This document shows positions 46,526-58,814 of a DNA stretch of 64,000 nucleotides, one piece after another. Origin of the DNA: Sinotaia quadrata (Eukaryota; Mollusca; Gastropoda; Architaenioglossa; Viviparidae); NCBI GenBank assembly GCA_028829895.1, contig CM054177.1, forward strand, positions 48,926,164-48,990,163, read 5' to 3'. The position numbers were made by a program, and so were the translations under genes. The notes below the pieces were generated by a model, which saw only the letters and a program-made list of their open reading frames with translations, did not search any database and was not told the DNA's origin. Positions within the stretch are counted from its first letter, which is position 1, and every line of letters begins with the position of its first letter.

Positions 46526-47395
46526 TTAATGCAAACTACTGTAACTATACAGGATGCGCCTACTACAGAAATCAGTGCAACTGCCTGATAGCATTACAAT
46601 TGCAATTAGATACCCAGTGAAAATCTGCAAATTATTTTTGACAATGTACATTTAACTTACCAATAATTCCAGAGATTTTAACACAAATATGCCACTGCAG
46701 TATTATCCCCAGTGGCGCCAAGTAAACTGTAAGCGGTTAACGTTTACATGGGTCGCAAGTTCAACTCGTCTGCTCAGAGAAACAAAAATGGGAAGAATGG
46801 GGAGAGGGAAGTTGAGCGATGCTCTGTGGTGAGAACTCGACTATAATGTATCTACAATTCTGGAAACATTTTCTTGTTGGTAGCCTTCCCCATTAAAAGC
46901 CTTCTGCTCTGAAACAACCCTCTTCTATCATCAACCTAACTAATTATGCTTGCACGTGCACGCTGAGGCTTAGCGTTTGAGCTGCCGAGTTGTTTTAAGT
47001 TCATTTCCGTTTAGACCGTACATCAAAAAAGTCTTTAAATTTTGCTGCAAGGCCGACGTAATTAAGCGAAAGACCGCTAGTTAAATCTACCCCTCATCGG
47101 TTATGGAATAACGAGAAAATGTCTGAATGCATTTCTTCACTTCTGAATTGACGGTTTCGTTAATTTTCTACCAGTCTTGAACTTTACTGACGCTTTGTAG
47201 TGTATTTCAAGGGACTATTTATAGCAAGCTGTATGACATTGCGAAAAGTTCCTATTTCTATTTATTGTTATTCCGTTGTTTTGAATCGATGAATAGCAGA
47301 GTCCTATTAGCATAGGTCCTTAGCTAATAACTGTAAAAACTAATTAGTTTTAAAAGATGGAGCTTCATTAAAATATGTTTGGAAACCGTTTCAGA
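46526..47395. other. Unique interval, no gene seen
   Basis: No exon or element supported. Confidence 0.4.
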
Positions 47396-47404
47396 ATTCT
47401 TACT

Positions 47405-47840
47405 CTTATTCCTTTACCCCTCACCTATTTCATATTACTTTGCCCCTCACCTATTTCATATTACTTTGCCCCTCACCTATTTCATATTACTTTGCCCCTC
47501 ACCTATTTCATATTACTTTACCCCTCACCTATTTCATATTACTTTACCCCTCACCTATTTCATACATATTACTTTGCCCCTCACCTATTTCATATTACTT
47601 TTCCCCTCACCTATTTCATATTACTTTGCCCCTCACCTATTTCATATTACTTTGCCCCTCACCTATTTCATATTGCTTTGCCCCTCATCTATTTCATATT
47701 ACTTTGCCCCTCACCTATTTCATATTACTTTGCCCCTCATCTATTTCATATTACTTTGCCCCTCACCTATTTCATATTACTCTGCCCCTCACCTATTTCA
47801 TATTACCATGCCCCTCACCTATTTCATATTACTTTGCGCT
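47405..47840. repeat. 26-bp minisatellite, about 17 copies
   Basis: Units of CCCCTCACCTATTTCATATT plus ACTTTG, with one unit carrying an extra CATA. All three plus frames stay open for over 130 codons because the unit has no stop in any frame. Confidence 0.97.
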
Positions 47841-47869
47841 CCAAAACTAAATCAGCGTAATTCGCACCT

Positions 47870-48065
47870 TTCTATACTCCGTAACTAGTTATAGCCCGTA
47901 ACTGTTTGTACTTCACAGTTACTTGTAATCCACATAGAGTTGCACTCCACCACTAGTTATAACCCGTAACTGTTTCTACTTCACAATATATTTCGTCTTT
48001 CTGAGCAAACAGTACGACAGCTAAAGAAATGTATTGCGTCTTTCTGAGCAGACGGTCAGAAAATA
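47870..48065. repeat. Two-copy repeats near 47.9-48.06 kb
   Basis: ACTAGTTATA(G/A)CCCGTAACTG occurs twice (about 47884, 47953) and GTCTTTCTGAGCA(A/G)AC twice (about 47995, 48038). Confidence 0.75.
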
Positions 48066-49190
48066 ACATCACAGCTAATTTATTTAATACTAAATTGTTT
48101 TTTCAGCTGCCAACTTTATGTTTTCAAAAACACTCTTGTTGTCATTATAACAATGAATTTTATATATGTGCACATATTCCCAGTAATCGTTAACTCACCT
48201 TCTACCCCAACCCGACCCCCACCCCCAGAAAATAATAACAATTTTGTCAAAGAAGTAATTTTTAAACTACTGTAATCTCTATGAACAATATAATTTTGTT
48301 TTCTTTCACGAGTTCCATTTTTTAAAGACATTTTCTAAAGTCTGGAATATTCTGTGCGTTACATACTATTATTAGAGCCGACAGTCTGTGTCTTGCAGTA
48401 CTGCACTGTGCCAGCATGTGGAGCTCACATTATGTTTTGTTGTATGCTGAATGAATTCTGCACGCCATGATGTATTTGTCATGTGTGTCGAAATATTATA
48501 AACTTTTCAACTCACATTCAATGACGCAGCCATATTTTACTTATGGGATGTATCGAAATATTACAAGCATGCCAACACAAATTAAAGGCTGTACGCCATA
48601 TTTTTTATTTATGTTATGTATGTCCAAATATTATGAAAATTCCCTAACGTTACAAATCTAAATTGCTTTATTTCAGCTACTTTTAACAAAAAATTAAAAT
48701 GATGACTGATGAATTGATGGCTTGATAGATCAATTGAGTGTGTTGGATGGCTGGTTTGGTTAATGGTTTCTCTCTCTATATATATATATATATCTAGATG
48801 TCTGTCTGTCTATCTTAGTTTATCAGAGTACATGTAACTGTTTGTTTGTCTGTTCATAGTTTGAATATGTCTATTTGTTATAGCTTATTAAGTAAGTTAG
48901 AGAGCAAGCAAGAAGAAGAGAGAAAGAAGGAGGGGAGTGAGAGATAGACATTACAAAGATACAGGAAATTCATATTTTTCTCCATAATAAAATATGTTTA
49001 TATTCGTACACGCCCAGAAATACTGTCTGCATGTCGCCACCCTTTTTCGCCTGTTTTGCTCACTTACTTTCTTTCATGTATGACGTCATGACCAAAGAAT
49101 TGCTAACACTCCACTAAGAATCACATCGAAATAGGATTTTGACATGTTATATTGTACTTCTATTACATTCTTGTCTTTTGTGAGATTGTT
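48066..49190. other. AT-rich interval, no gene seen
   Basis: A TA microsatellite lies at about 48779-48793, and purine-rich DNA at 48900-48945. Nothing codes convincingly. Confidence 0.4.
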
Positions 49191-49199
49191 CCCTTTCTG

Positions 49200-50560
49200 G
49201 TACTTAAGGTGATGGTAGTTGACGCACAAACAAAGCAATGGATGAGAAACATGTCCACTTATCACAAGCCCCCACTGTTTCCTACTGACATTTTAATAAA
49301 GTGAAGACAATACAAACAGTACAAGATGAAGTCATATAAAATGAAATGATAAGAATTAACAATGAGATATGTAAGGATTTAACAAATATTTATGTTAATA
49401 AAACAAGAAGATAAAAGATTACCGGGACGCAGTCAAATTAACTATATACATAAGATCTAGCCATTTCTAAATTATTCATTTAATGCATATAATCAATCAG
49501 TGGTTGTTTATTACTGTTCATATCAATATACCAACACTTTTCACAATTCTCCCTCTCTTTTTTCTCAAACCTATTCTAGTGAAAAACCACAGAATATATA
49601 GGTAGATCTTGTTCAATCTTTCCCTTGTTTCGGATCTATTCTAGTGATAATCACAAAATAAAATATATACGTAGATCTATTCTAGTGATAATCACAAAAT
49701 ATATACGTAGATACTGTTCTTTGACGTTTCGCTGGGAGACGGGCAAGATTTTAATTCTCCACCACCCTGGGTTGCCCATAACCTTAGGATAATCTCCAAA
49801 ACACCCTTTCTATTTGGCCACACGTTTTAGAAAGATGGAAGATAATGTAGAGTAGAAGAGTGATAGTTCTAGAAGATAGTTTGAGCTCCTGATACGACCA
49901 GAATAGTAAGTAAATACATGTAACAGAATACAACCTATAAAATGTAAGTGAGTCATGCTAACTCAAGTGGTCTAAGTAACAACAATAAATGTATTCAACA
50001 AGAAATAACATAAGACAGCAAGGTTACATATAGCGATTAGTTCAACAGGTGCAATTAGAGTTTATAATTAGTTATAGTGCATAATCACTACCATGTGGTG
50101 TTGTAAGAGACTATTCGTTAAGTCTTATGGCACTGTAGTAGTTATTTGGTTCATTTATATGAGCAGACTATAAATGAGTTTATAGAGAACACTGATGTTC
50201 TGGAGTGAACTCTGAAAGTACTTTGATTAAAGTTCAAGTGAGTGCTATAGTATTTCGACTGAAGCTGTGCAGTTGTTGACTTTTTTATATATACATAACT
50301 GTAGAATCATTTAGGGTCCTATTGAATGTCGTAGCAGATGCACATGTGGTCCATTGAACCAGTCTTGTGTATGTGGGTCATTCTGCTCAGGTGTTGCTTC
50401 ACGGTGCAATACTCATCATAGTCAACATCTAAGATAAGGTGTCAGTAAAATACACAAAAGGACTAATGAATTCATCCTCATGTGTTCTCGGACAGAACAC
50501 TCTTACTTACATTGTCATCATTCATTTTAAGTACTTAACCTTGCTTTTCATCACACCCAG
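49200..50560. other. Possible decayed dispersed repeat (partner 61310-61600)
   Basis: Its left part shares GACGCACAAACA/GACACACAAACA, ACATGT, AGCCCCC/ATCCCCC and GGGACGCAGTCAAATTAA / GGGATGCAGCCCAATTAA with 61310-61600, in the same order. A local duplication (GATCTATTCTAGTGATAATC) is at 49630-49710. Decayed transposon or LTR is the likeliest reading; no coding region is seen. Confidence 0.3.
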
Positions 50561-50604
50561 TGACCCCCCCCCCCCCATACATGTTCTTTCATCAACGACA
50601 TCGT

Positions 50605-51010
50605 CGTTGTGGAGTCCGTCAATTTTCAGTGTGGAGTCCGTCAATTTTATCCCAGTTGTGGGCTCATTGTGTAGTCTGTCAATGTTATCCCAGTTGTGGG
50701 CTCATTGTGTAGTCTGTCAATGTTATCCCAGTTGTGGGCTCATTGTGTAGTCTGTCAATGTTATCCCAGTTGTGGGCTCATTGTGTAGTCTGTCAATGTT
50801 ATCCCAGTTGTGGGCTCATTGTGTAGTCTGTCAATGTTATCCCAGTTGTGGGCTCATTGTGTAGTCTGTCAATGTTATCTCAGTTGTGGGCTCATTGTGT
50901 AGTCTGTCAATGTTATCTCAGTTGTGGGCTCATTGTGTAGTCTGTCAATGTTATCTCAATTGTGGGCTCATTGTGTAGTCCGTCAATGTTATCTCAGTTG
51001 TAGTCCGTCA
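50605..51010. repeat. 38-bp minisatellite, 10 copies
   Basis: Units of AGTTGTGGGCTCATTGTGTA plus GTCTGTCAATGTTATCCC. Confidence 0.97.
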
Positions 51011-51274
51011 GTGGCAATATAGCGGCCCAATGTGCTCAGGCCGCGCATGTAAAATGTCTTTGACTTTGACTGTCGGAAGGAGTAATTGGCCGTGGCCCAG
51101 TTTAAATTGCTTATAGAAAAGCCAACAACCCCGCTTCCCCTCAATCCAATCCACTTACACAATCCCTCCCTTTATAAAGTGTTTTACACTTATAGAACAT
51201 AAATATCTCTTCAGCGGTTAAGTCCGACAACAAAAACCAACGTAGGTTGTACATAGTGACTTTCATCATTTACC

Positions 51275-51565
51275 TTATTTAGTTTTCATTTGCCTACTTG
51301 TGTCACGTGACAAATCAGTGAAAAGTTATAAATAGTGACTTTCGTCACTTATCTGGTTTTACCAGCGCGAAAGCGGCGGAAGCCGGAAGCGACCCCTACA
51401 TTCAATCAAAATCAAATATCTGGTTTTAGTTGTTTGTTTTTTTTAATCTACTTTGTCACGTGATAAATCAGTGAAGAGTTATAAATAGTGATTTTCTTCA
51501 CTGCGTTGATTATTGTCTTTAACCAACTTGCGTCACGTGACAAAACAGCGAAAACTGCATGATGT
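51275..51565. repeat. ~80-150-bp spaced repeat with CACGTGA sites
   Basis: Three units centred on TCACGTGAYAAATCAGTGAA / TCACGTGACAAAACAGCGAA (about 51302, 51454, 51534), two of them followed by AGTTATAAATAGTGA. Each carries a CACGTG E-box, and TATAAATAG resembles a TATA box. Confidence 0.75.
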
Positions 51566-52050
51566 CTGTCTTAAAGTGGCTTCTCTTGCACTTTTTATTT
51601 AACAACAACCAGCAAGAAATCTTTGTTCCTTTTAAAATGTAAAACATGGTCCAGATGGGCCAGCTAGTCACGTGGTCAGACAGCTAAATATTCGGTTAAG
51701 TATTATCACGGCATAAAGTGGCTTTGCCATGTTAATAATTGTTATAGAAAAGTGCCAGCACAAATGCTGGGAGATTAGTACTGAGTCTTGGACGCGCACT
51801 ATATAGAGCGGGGCTTTAGCGAGAAGGGTCAAACGGTACAAGCTTTTGAATCTGAATTTATCAGTGGCTTGCTCCTTCAACTTGAACGATAAATTGGTTG
51901 TGTAAAGGCCACCTCTCCACGTACTGACGTACACAGACCAAGACTGTTCTCTAGAAGAGTGTATACGTGTGGTTGCGTGTTTGTATGTACGCAAGCATAT
52001 CTATGTGCAAACGTGAGTTAGTGTACGTTTTTCTGTTTGTGTATGTGCTG
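51566..52050. other. Unique interval, no gene supported
   Basis: A 108-codon minus frame (51994-51668) has no recognisable domain. Confidence 0.35.
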
Positions 52051-52051
52051 G

Positions 52052-52069
52052 GGGGGGGGGAATGAATTC

Positions 52070-52153
<84 letters not shown>

Positions 52154-52249
52154 ATCTCTGTTTTGCAGGTATGAGTTAGTGTACCTATTTGTTTGTACAT
52201 GCGTCTCTGTGCACGCATGCTGGTGTTTGTGATTGGGGATTGAAGGTGT

Positions 52250-52324
<75 letters not shown>

Positions 52325-52350
52325 AGACAGACAGACAGACAGAGACAGAG
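52052..52350. repeat. G-run, (CG)n, (GT)n and (GA)n microsatellites
   Basis: A G9 run (about 52052), CG repeats (52070-52083) and GT repeats to 52152. A second block of GT (about 52252-52292) passes into GA and GACA units up to 52350. Confidence 0.95.
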
Positions 52351-53094
52351 TTTGGCATAATATCTCTTCGATTATTGCGTTCGCTTTGGTCTAACCTTTT
52401 ATATACATCATTAATGTGCTTAAAACTTAGCCGACGAAGCTAACCAAACCATTGCTTCTAAGGTTTCTGTGACCTATTGTATATTCAATAAACGCACTTT
52501 ATTGGGCGCCAGGAAGGTTTTGGGTGCAAACTACTTATCCTACCTGTAGTCACAGTCAAGCCCGTCTGTTAGATTTAGCAGACGATATCTACCACGCTGT
52601 TGTAATTAAGCGTCTGAACGATTCATGAACTTTCTTAACAAAAGTTGTGGAGTTTTATGTTGCGATTTTTATTTCATTATTTGAATTTTAAGGTCGAATT
52701 TTAGGGTCGGGGTTAAAAAAAAAAAGGAAGTGTGTGTGTGTGTGTGTGTGTGTGTGGTAGAGAGCTGGGTCCAGTGGGGGTGGTGCTCGTGCTCTGGGAC
52801 CCAGATCTGTACAACAGGAGATGCACTGTAGTCTTGGCAAGATTACAATCTTAGAGCAATGCTGCAAATGTGGGCCAGTTGTTTCCCCTTTTCAGAGCAT
52901 TGCCAAATATATTCGTGATTCCCCCACCCCACACCCCACCCTTTTGTTTTAGTTCTGTGAGAGTTCATCTATTTTATAAAGTTTGCTCTATCTTGAAAGA
53001 AGGAAAGAATAGCTGACCCGATGAGATAGCGGAATACAGACATTCAGTCAGACGTGCACAAGTCAAGTATGTTAGTGAAAAATGAGACAAAGAA
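52351..53094. other. Unique interval, no gene seen
   Basis: A short GT run lies at about 52733-52755. Nothing else supported. Confidence 0.4.
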
Positions 53095-53095
53095 T

Positions 53096-53118
53096 CAGAG
53101 AGAGAGAGAGAGAGAGAG

Positions 53119-53189
<71 letters not shown>

Positions 53190-53190
53190 T
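53096..53190. repeat. (GA)n(GT)n microsatellite
   Basis: GA run of about 25 bp followed by about 65 bp of GT. Confidence 0.98.
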
Positions 53191-54015
53191 TAGGATTTAT
53201 TAAAGAATATTTGATTGAGTAGTTTAGAACTGCAACCACATTTCCTAAACCAATATTTATATTAATGAAAAATAAGAAAACATTTAAGAAAAGAAATAAT
53301 TTAACTTGCACCAGTCTGTGGCGTATCCCCACTGGCTTCTCTCAAAGTGTCTGACGCTGGCCAAATCATTTTAACACTTCAAGTACTTCTGGCGAGCTAA
53401 GGTGTAAGTTAATAGAAAACATCCTATTGTGTCGCTAGACATGCGGTACATTTACCGACGATTTGGAGGAGGGGGGGGGGCTACAAGAAGGAAATGTTTG
53501 TAACAGAGACGCAAGTGTTTTCAAGAGTACAAAATGTTCGAGTTCCTGTGTGGCTGTGAATTCCTCTTCAACGGACCCGCTTTGAAACAGAGGCGTTGAC
53601 GTTAGGAGTAGACGAGTAGATGATGCATGGTGCGTTGTACTTAATGGCGTTCTGAACTCAAGGCTGCTTGCGTCGGGTTACCGTGGTCATCGTCATTTCG
53701 AAGTCATCATCACCGTTCTGCTTCATTGCATTTTCTTTAACGTCATAATAATAATGACAGCAATAACAACACCAAACTACCACCACCTCTACCATCCACA
53801 ACTACCACCAAGGTCACATAACATCATTACTACTACTAATTATAAATAATACGGTATTTCCTGTAGTGGCCGATCTACAGTAGAGTCGATTTCTTTCTAT
53901 TTTTAAATGCACGTCAAATTATGTTTTGTTTTGCACTCTTTTCCAAGGTTATTGAAGGTTTAATATAGGTGACGAGTTAATGATACGTATTCAATATAAA
54001 TATTGTGATTTACGG
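53191..54015. other. Unique interval, no gene seen
   Basis: Includes a G run at 53471-53480 and a loose ACCACC-rich stretch at 53770-53815. Nothing codes convincingly. Confidence 0.4.
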
Positions 54016-54019
54016 CACT

Positions 54020-54585
54020 TGTTTTGTATGTGGTCTGCGTGTATTCTACGTGTGTTTGTATGTGGTCTGTCTGTATTCTGTGTACTTGTATGTGGTCTGT
54101 GTGTATTCTACGTGTTTGTATGTGGTCTGCGTGTATTCTACGTGTTTGTATGTGGTCTGCGTGTATTCTACGTGTGTCTGTATGTGGTCTGCGTGTATTC
54201 TACGTGTTTGTATGTGGTCTGTGTGTACGCTATGTGTGCTTGTATGTGATCTATGTGTATGCTATGTGTGCTATGTATGCTATGTGTGCTTGTATGTGGT
54301 CTATGTGTATGCTATGTATGCTATGTGTGCTATGTGTATGCTATGTATATGCTATGTGATCTATGTGTATGCTATGTGTATGCTATGTGTGCTATGTGTA
54401 TGCTATGTATATGCTATGTGATCTGTGTGTATGCTATGTGTATGCTATGTGTGCTATGTGTATGCTATGTGTGCTATGTGTATACTATGTATGCTATGTG
54501 TATGCTATGTGTGCTATGTGTATGCTATGTGATCTATGTGTATACTATGTGTGCTATGTGTATTCTATGTGTGCTAAGCATTATA
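54020..54585. repeat. ~30-bp then ~11-bp GT-rich minisatellites
   Basis: 54025-54300 repeats TGTATGTGGTCTGCGTGTAT plus TCTACGTGTT (about 30 bp). 54240-54580 repeats CTATGTGTATG in 10-11-bp steps. Cysteine- and valine-rich frames here are array read-through. Confidence 0.95.
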
Positions 54586-54959
54586 TAGACTTTTACTCTT
54601 AGGCTGATTCATCCTGCATTGAAATTCAGGGATACAATTTATAAAGGTCGTCTGCACGTCCTCCGAAAATTACACGTACTTCCTGACAAATGACCAGCTA
54701 AAATGTGAACACAACGGTATTTTTGCAACAAGGTTCCTGTGAACTTTTCCATTATAAATGCTTGACAATACTTACATGTGGGGAAAACTTCTGGTGATTT
54801 ATAAATCAATTAAAATAAAATAATTTCATGTACAATACGATATAATAATTAAATTAAGTATAATTCCATTTTCATTCATCAAATATATTAACGCTTCATT
54901 CTCATCAGAACGTGTGAGTTTTAAAGTGTTTAAAGTTCTACTTACAACTTCTATTTCTT

Positions 54960-55225
54960 TTTTTCAGTACTCACTTTGCTAATATGCACTCAGCAGTACC
55001 CTGCCAATTACTGTGCATCGCAATATTCTATTTTTCAAATCTAATATTATTTCTTCTTTCATTTTATCACCGATTTCGCTAACAGTCACAATGTCCCAGT
55101 ACCCTGCGAATCAGTGTGCATTGCACTGTTATATATTTTTTTAAAATCTAATTTAATTTCTTCTTTCATTATATCACCGATTTCATTCACACTGTGTCAG
55201 TACCCTGCTAATCACTGTGTAACTT
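54960..55225. repeat. ~113-bp tandem repeat, 2-3 copies
   Basis: CAGTACCCTGC(C/G/T)AAT(T/C)A, AAATCTAAT.T.ATTTCTTCTT and TATCACCGATTTC recur in the same order. Confidence 0.85.
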
Positions 55226-55781
55226 TAAATACAAAATTATATTTAAGTCTGATTTATTCTCTTTTATGGTATTATTGTAATTTTATGTGTCTGTCACTTT
55301 GTTTTTTACTTTCAGTTTCATACATGTATTTGCAAAAGTATCGTTTTTGTTTGTTGATTCAGGAATAATCATGTTTCTTGTTTGATGGCGTGCAAGAAAA
55401 CACATCTGTCCTGAAAGAGAATTAAATTTGAATAAAGATTGTTGAATCTACAAACACATTTTTGTAATATTAAATTGATTAATTTGCTTCGTACAAATGT
55501 TGCCACATATCCTGATGTTCAAAGAATATCTTAAATGTTGAGTGTGATTACGCAGCTGTGTATGTGTGCGTGTGTGTGATCTCAAGAATCTAGAAAATTA
55601 ATAAAGTTTACCCACTCTCTCTCCTTCGCGTTAGACTGTCTCTTCTGTTGTTAAGAAACCTTTGACGGAATAACATCGTATACTATGTAACTGAGCAAAT
55701 ATTGACTTTGTAATTTTTCAAGAAATCGCTTTCTTTGAACAAAAATTAACAAAACAAATGTTCGAAATGGATTAGAAATTG
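55226..55781. other. Presumed upstream region of the thrombospondin-repeat gene
   Basis: It lies just 5' of the signal-peptide exon. A five-codon upstream reading frame (ATG at 55758, stop TAG at 55773) precedes the main ATG. No convincing TATA box or transcription start is seen; a further upstream non-coding exon is possible. Confidence 0.3.
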
Positions 55782-55862
55782 ATGCAAACTCTCTTATTGT
55801 TCTCTAGCGCAGCAGTTGTGGTGCTTCAAGTGTGTGCAGTCACCGTCACGTCGCTTGCTGCT
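55782..55862 (+). CDS. Signal-peptide exon of a secreted TSP1-repeat protein (exon A)
   Basis: ATG at 55782 opens 27 codons starting MQTLLLFSS, followed by a hydrophobic AAVVVLQVCAV stretch and ending TSLAA. This is a typical secretory signal sequence, without a basic n-region. The exon stops exactly at a consensus GTAAGT donor (55863-55868) in phase 0. The next recognisable coding exon on this strand (63442) also begins in phase 0 with a codon-aligned thrombospondin repeat, so joining them gives a secreted or membrane protein. The pairing across 7.58 kb is inference. Without RNA data the start could be a chance frame. Confidence 0.55.
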
Positions 55863-55869
55863 GTAAGTA

Positions 55870-56270
55870 TATTGCCAAGTCATATAATTTAGGTTATATT
55901 TTGCCAAGTTTGGCAATTTAAATAATATTTTGCTAAGTCATGTAACATAGGTTATATGTTGCCAATTCATGTAATTTAGGTTATATTTAGGCAAGTTCTG
56001 CAATTTAAATTACATTTTGCCAAGTCCTGTTATAGAGATTATATTTTGCAAGTACATGTAATATAGGTTTTATTTTGCCAAGTCCTGTAATATAGGTTAT
56101 ATTTTGCCAAATACATGTAATTTAGGTTACATCTTGTCAAGTCCTGTAATATAAGTAATATTTTGCCAAGTTCTGTAATATAGTGTTATATTTTGCCAAG
56201 TGTACTGTAATTTAGGTTATATTTTGCCAAGCGCATATAATATATGGTATGATATATACGACCTGTATTC
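55870..56270. repeat. ~29-bp minisatellite in the intron
   Basis: About thirteen units of AAGTCCTGTAATATAGGTTA plus TATTTTGCC, beginning 8 bp after the donor site of exon A. The first unit overlaps the intron's start (TATTGCCAAGTC). Confidence 0.9.
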
Positions 56271-56525
56271 TATGTTGTATATAGTCATGTACATGTCACG
56301 GCCTGTAATCTATGTTGTATGTAGTCATGTACATGTCAAGGTCTGTAATCTATTTTGTATATAGTCATGTACATGCCACGGCCTGTAAACTGTTGTATAT
56401 AGTTATGTACATGTCATGGCCTGTAAACTATGTTGTATATAGTCATGTACATGTCACGGCCTGTAAACTATGTTGTATATAGTCATGTACATGTCACGGC
56501 CTGTAAACTATGTTAGGAAAAAGCA
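56265..56525. repeat. ~39-bp minisatellite, 6-7 copies
   Basis: Units of ATATAGTCATGTACATGTCA plus CGGCCTGTAAACTATGTTGT. Confidence 0.95.
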
Positions 56526-57050
56526 TGTAATCTATTATATAGTACTGTACATGTCTGTTGCACAACGCCTTGTTTGCTATGTAATATAGGGCAATGCAAT
56601 ATATGTTAAATACGGCAATGTTAATGCTATATACAATATAGACAGTCAAGTAATATGGCCATGTAATATGTTATATACGACCATGTAACCTGTGAAACGG
56701 TCATATTATACACGGCCATCACCACCAGATTGATATCATAAATAGCAATGTAAATTATGTTATATACAGCTATATTATAGGTGGGATTTAATCTTAGTAT
56801 ATGTAGCGAAATACATGTAATCTTTGTTACTCAGGGCCATGAAATTTGTGTTACATATGGTTATGCAATCTGTTATTTTCGGGCAATGAATCTAGGTTAT
56901 ATAATCATATAAAACGTGTTATATATGACTTTGTAATTAATGTTATGTGCGGTAATATATCATTTAAATTATATACGGCCATGTAATCTTATATATCCTG
57001 TTACATATTGTTACATGCAATCATAAATTGTTATATATAAAGGCAAGTAG
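56526..57050. repeat. Degenerate ATATACGGCCATGTAAT repeats
   Basis: Loose continuation of the two arrays on its left, units about 25-35 bp. Confidence 0.7.
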
Positions 57051-57094
57051 ACATGCCGGGTAATTCAAGTTTACTACGGCCATCACATCACAAC

Positions 57095-57395
57095 ACACAC
57101 ACATTAAATTCAGTAGTTACCATTAAATTAAGTTTACACCTTAGTCACCATTAAATTAATTCTACACCTCAAAGCAGTAGTTATCATTAAATTAAGTTTA
57201 CACCTCAAAGCCTTAGTCACCATTAAATTAATTCTACACCTCAAACCAGTAGTCACCATTAAATTAAGTCTACACCTCAAAGCCGTAATCACCATTAAAT
57301 TAATTCTCTACCTCGATGCAGAAGTCAACAGTAAATTAATTCTACAACCCAAAGCAGTAATCACCTTTAAACCAATTTGGCAGCTCACAGCAACA
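57095..57395. repeat. ~37-bp minisatellite, 7 copies
   Basis: Units of CACCATTAAATTAATTCTAC plus ACCTCAAAGCAGTAGT. Confidence 0.92.
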
Positions 57396-57564
57396 CTTAA
57401 CACATATTAATCCATTACAAAAAATAATATACAACTGCAAAATTAAAATATATTAAAGTCTATACAGTACAAATAGTTTGTTGTTTTGCATTAACATATA
57501 AGGGTATTTCCTTTTAAAAAATGACTGATGCTGTCTGGTACAAATCCATTTAATTACTGAAAAA

Positions 57565-57830
57565 TGCATATGTACAAAGTATACAACACACCTGCATGTA
57601 CAACATATACAACACACATACATGTACAACACATACAACACTTACATGTACAACACACATACTGCACTACATATACAACACATACATGTACAACATATAC
57701 AACATTTACATGTGCAACATATACAACACTTTCATGTACATATACAACACTTACATGTACAACATATACAACACACACATACATGTACAACTTATACAAC
57801 ACACATATACATATTCAACACACAAAATAT
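57565..57830. repeat. ~24-bp ACATGTACAACATATACAAC minisatellite
   Basis: About eleven units of CATGTACAACATATACAACA with CTT/CACA spacers. Confidence 0.92.
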
Positions 57831-57917
57831 GTTTCAATCTTCTTGCTTGAAATACTGGTACACGTAATGATAGTAAATGCAGTTGAAATAATTATGTGAA
57901 GGGATTTCTTCCACCTC

Positions 57918-57919
<2 letters not shown>

Positions 57920-57957
<38 letters not shown>

Positions 57958-57962
57958 CACAA
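57920..57962. repeat. (CA)n microsatellite
   Basis: CA run with one CGCA interruption. Confidence 0.97.
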
Positions 57963-58189
57963 GTATAATACAACCTTCTCAATATCCCCGCTGGCACAAT
58001 TGTTTCTTTTGAAAATTAAAAACAAACCATCTCCATAGCAATTTCCAGAATTCGGAATGGAAATTCAGTGTTAAACTGTTGCCAAACCCAAATCGAGAAA
58101 TATATCTGCATTTTTTCACCATCCGTATGACGTCGGATCTCCTTTATCCCAAACGACTTGCCGCTCTTGATCGAATCTTGCCTCCCTTG

Positions 58190-58390
58190 CTTCATATTCT
58201 GTCCAAGCCTGTCCAATCATCATCTTCCATAGTCTCTACAGCCCAAGCCTGTCCAATCATCAGCTTCCATAGTCTCTACAGCCCAAGCCTGTCCATTCAT
58301 CATCTTCCATAGTCTCTGCTTAATTGTTTCATATTCTGAAACAGCCCAAGCTTGTCCAGTCATCAAATTCCATAGTCTCTGCTTATTTGC
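58190..58390. repeat. 40-bp minisatellite, 3-4 copies
   Basis: Units of AAGCCTGTCCAATCATCATC plus TTCCATAGTCTCTACAGCCC; the last copy has an inserted GCTTAATTGTTTCATATTCTG. Confidence 0.9.
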
Positions 58391-58582
58391 TTCCGTATTT
58401 TCATCACTCTCATCAATATTTCCTAGAGCCCACCTCCGTGTCTCACTACATACACGGTATCTATTGGAAGTCAGTAAAGTGATCAATAAGAGGAACGCCA
58501 CGGACTGCCGTTGCCCTAGATCTCTTTTCGTGATAGGTTCCTGAAATAACTTTCCTTGTCCTTAACTACACCCTGTCTTTTT

Positions 58583-58805
58583 GGTGACCCGTCAAATGCG
58601 CAAACGACAAATGCGCGCACCGACAAAATCGCGCCCCAACAAATGCGCGATAGGGTTAGGGTTAGGGTTAGGTTAGGGTTAGGCTATTGTTAGGGTTAGG
58701 GTTAGGATTGCCTATGATTAGGGGTTAGGGTTAGAGTTAGGGACAGAACGCGTCGTCGCGCTTTTGTCCATCGCGATTTTGTCGGCGCGCATTTGTCGGT
58801 GAGCC
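58583..58805. mobile_element. MITE with telomere-like TTAGGG core
   Basis: The terminal inverted repeats are GGTGACCCGTCAAATGCGC (left) and GGCTCACCGACAAATGCGC (right, read inward). Both are followed by CGACAAA(A/T) and CGCG segments. The element is flanked by an 8-bp (possibly 9-bp) duplication GTCTTTTT at 58575-58582 and 58806-58813. The centre (58651-58742) is a (TTAGGG)n-like tract with variants. There is no coding capacity. An 8-9-bp duplication fits hAT- or Mutator-type mobilisation. Confidence 0.85.
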
Positions 58806-58814
58806 GTCTTTTTG

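Noticed and set aside
46690..46790. Possible tRNA or SINE around GGTCGCAAGTTCAACTCG
   Set aside because: B-box match is poor and no acceptor stem could be paired.
47375..47888. Three overlapping plus frames with YFILLCPSPIS repeats resembling membrane segments
   Set aside because: The 26-bp unit has no stop in any frame; hydrophobicity is from TATTTCATATTAC.
54005..54602. Cysteine-rich plus frames resembling small secreted Cys-rich proteins
   Set aside because: GT-rich minisatellite read in three frames.
58220..58501. 93-codon minus frame starting MAFLLLITLLTS, signal-peptide-like
   Set aside because: Most of the frame is a 40-bp minisatellite (GQAWAV repeats) and no splice context supports it.
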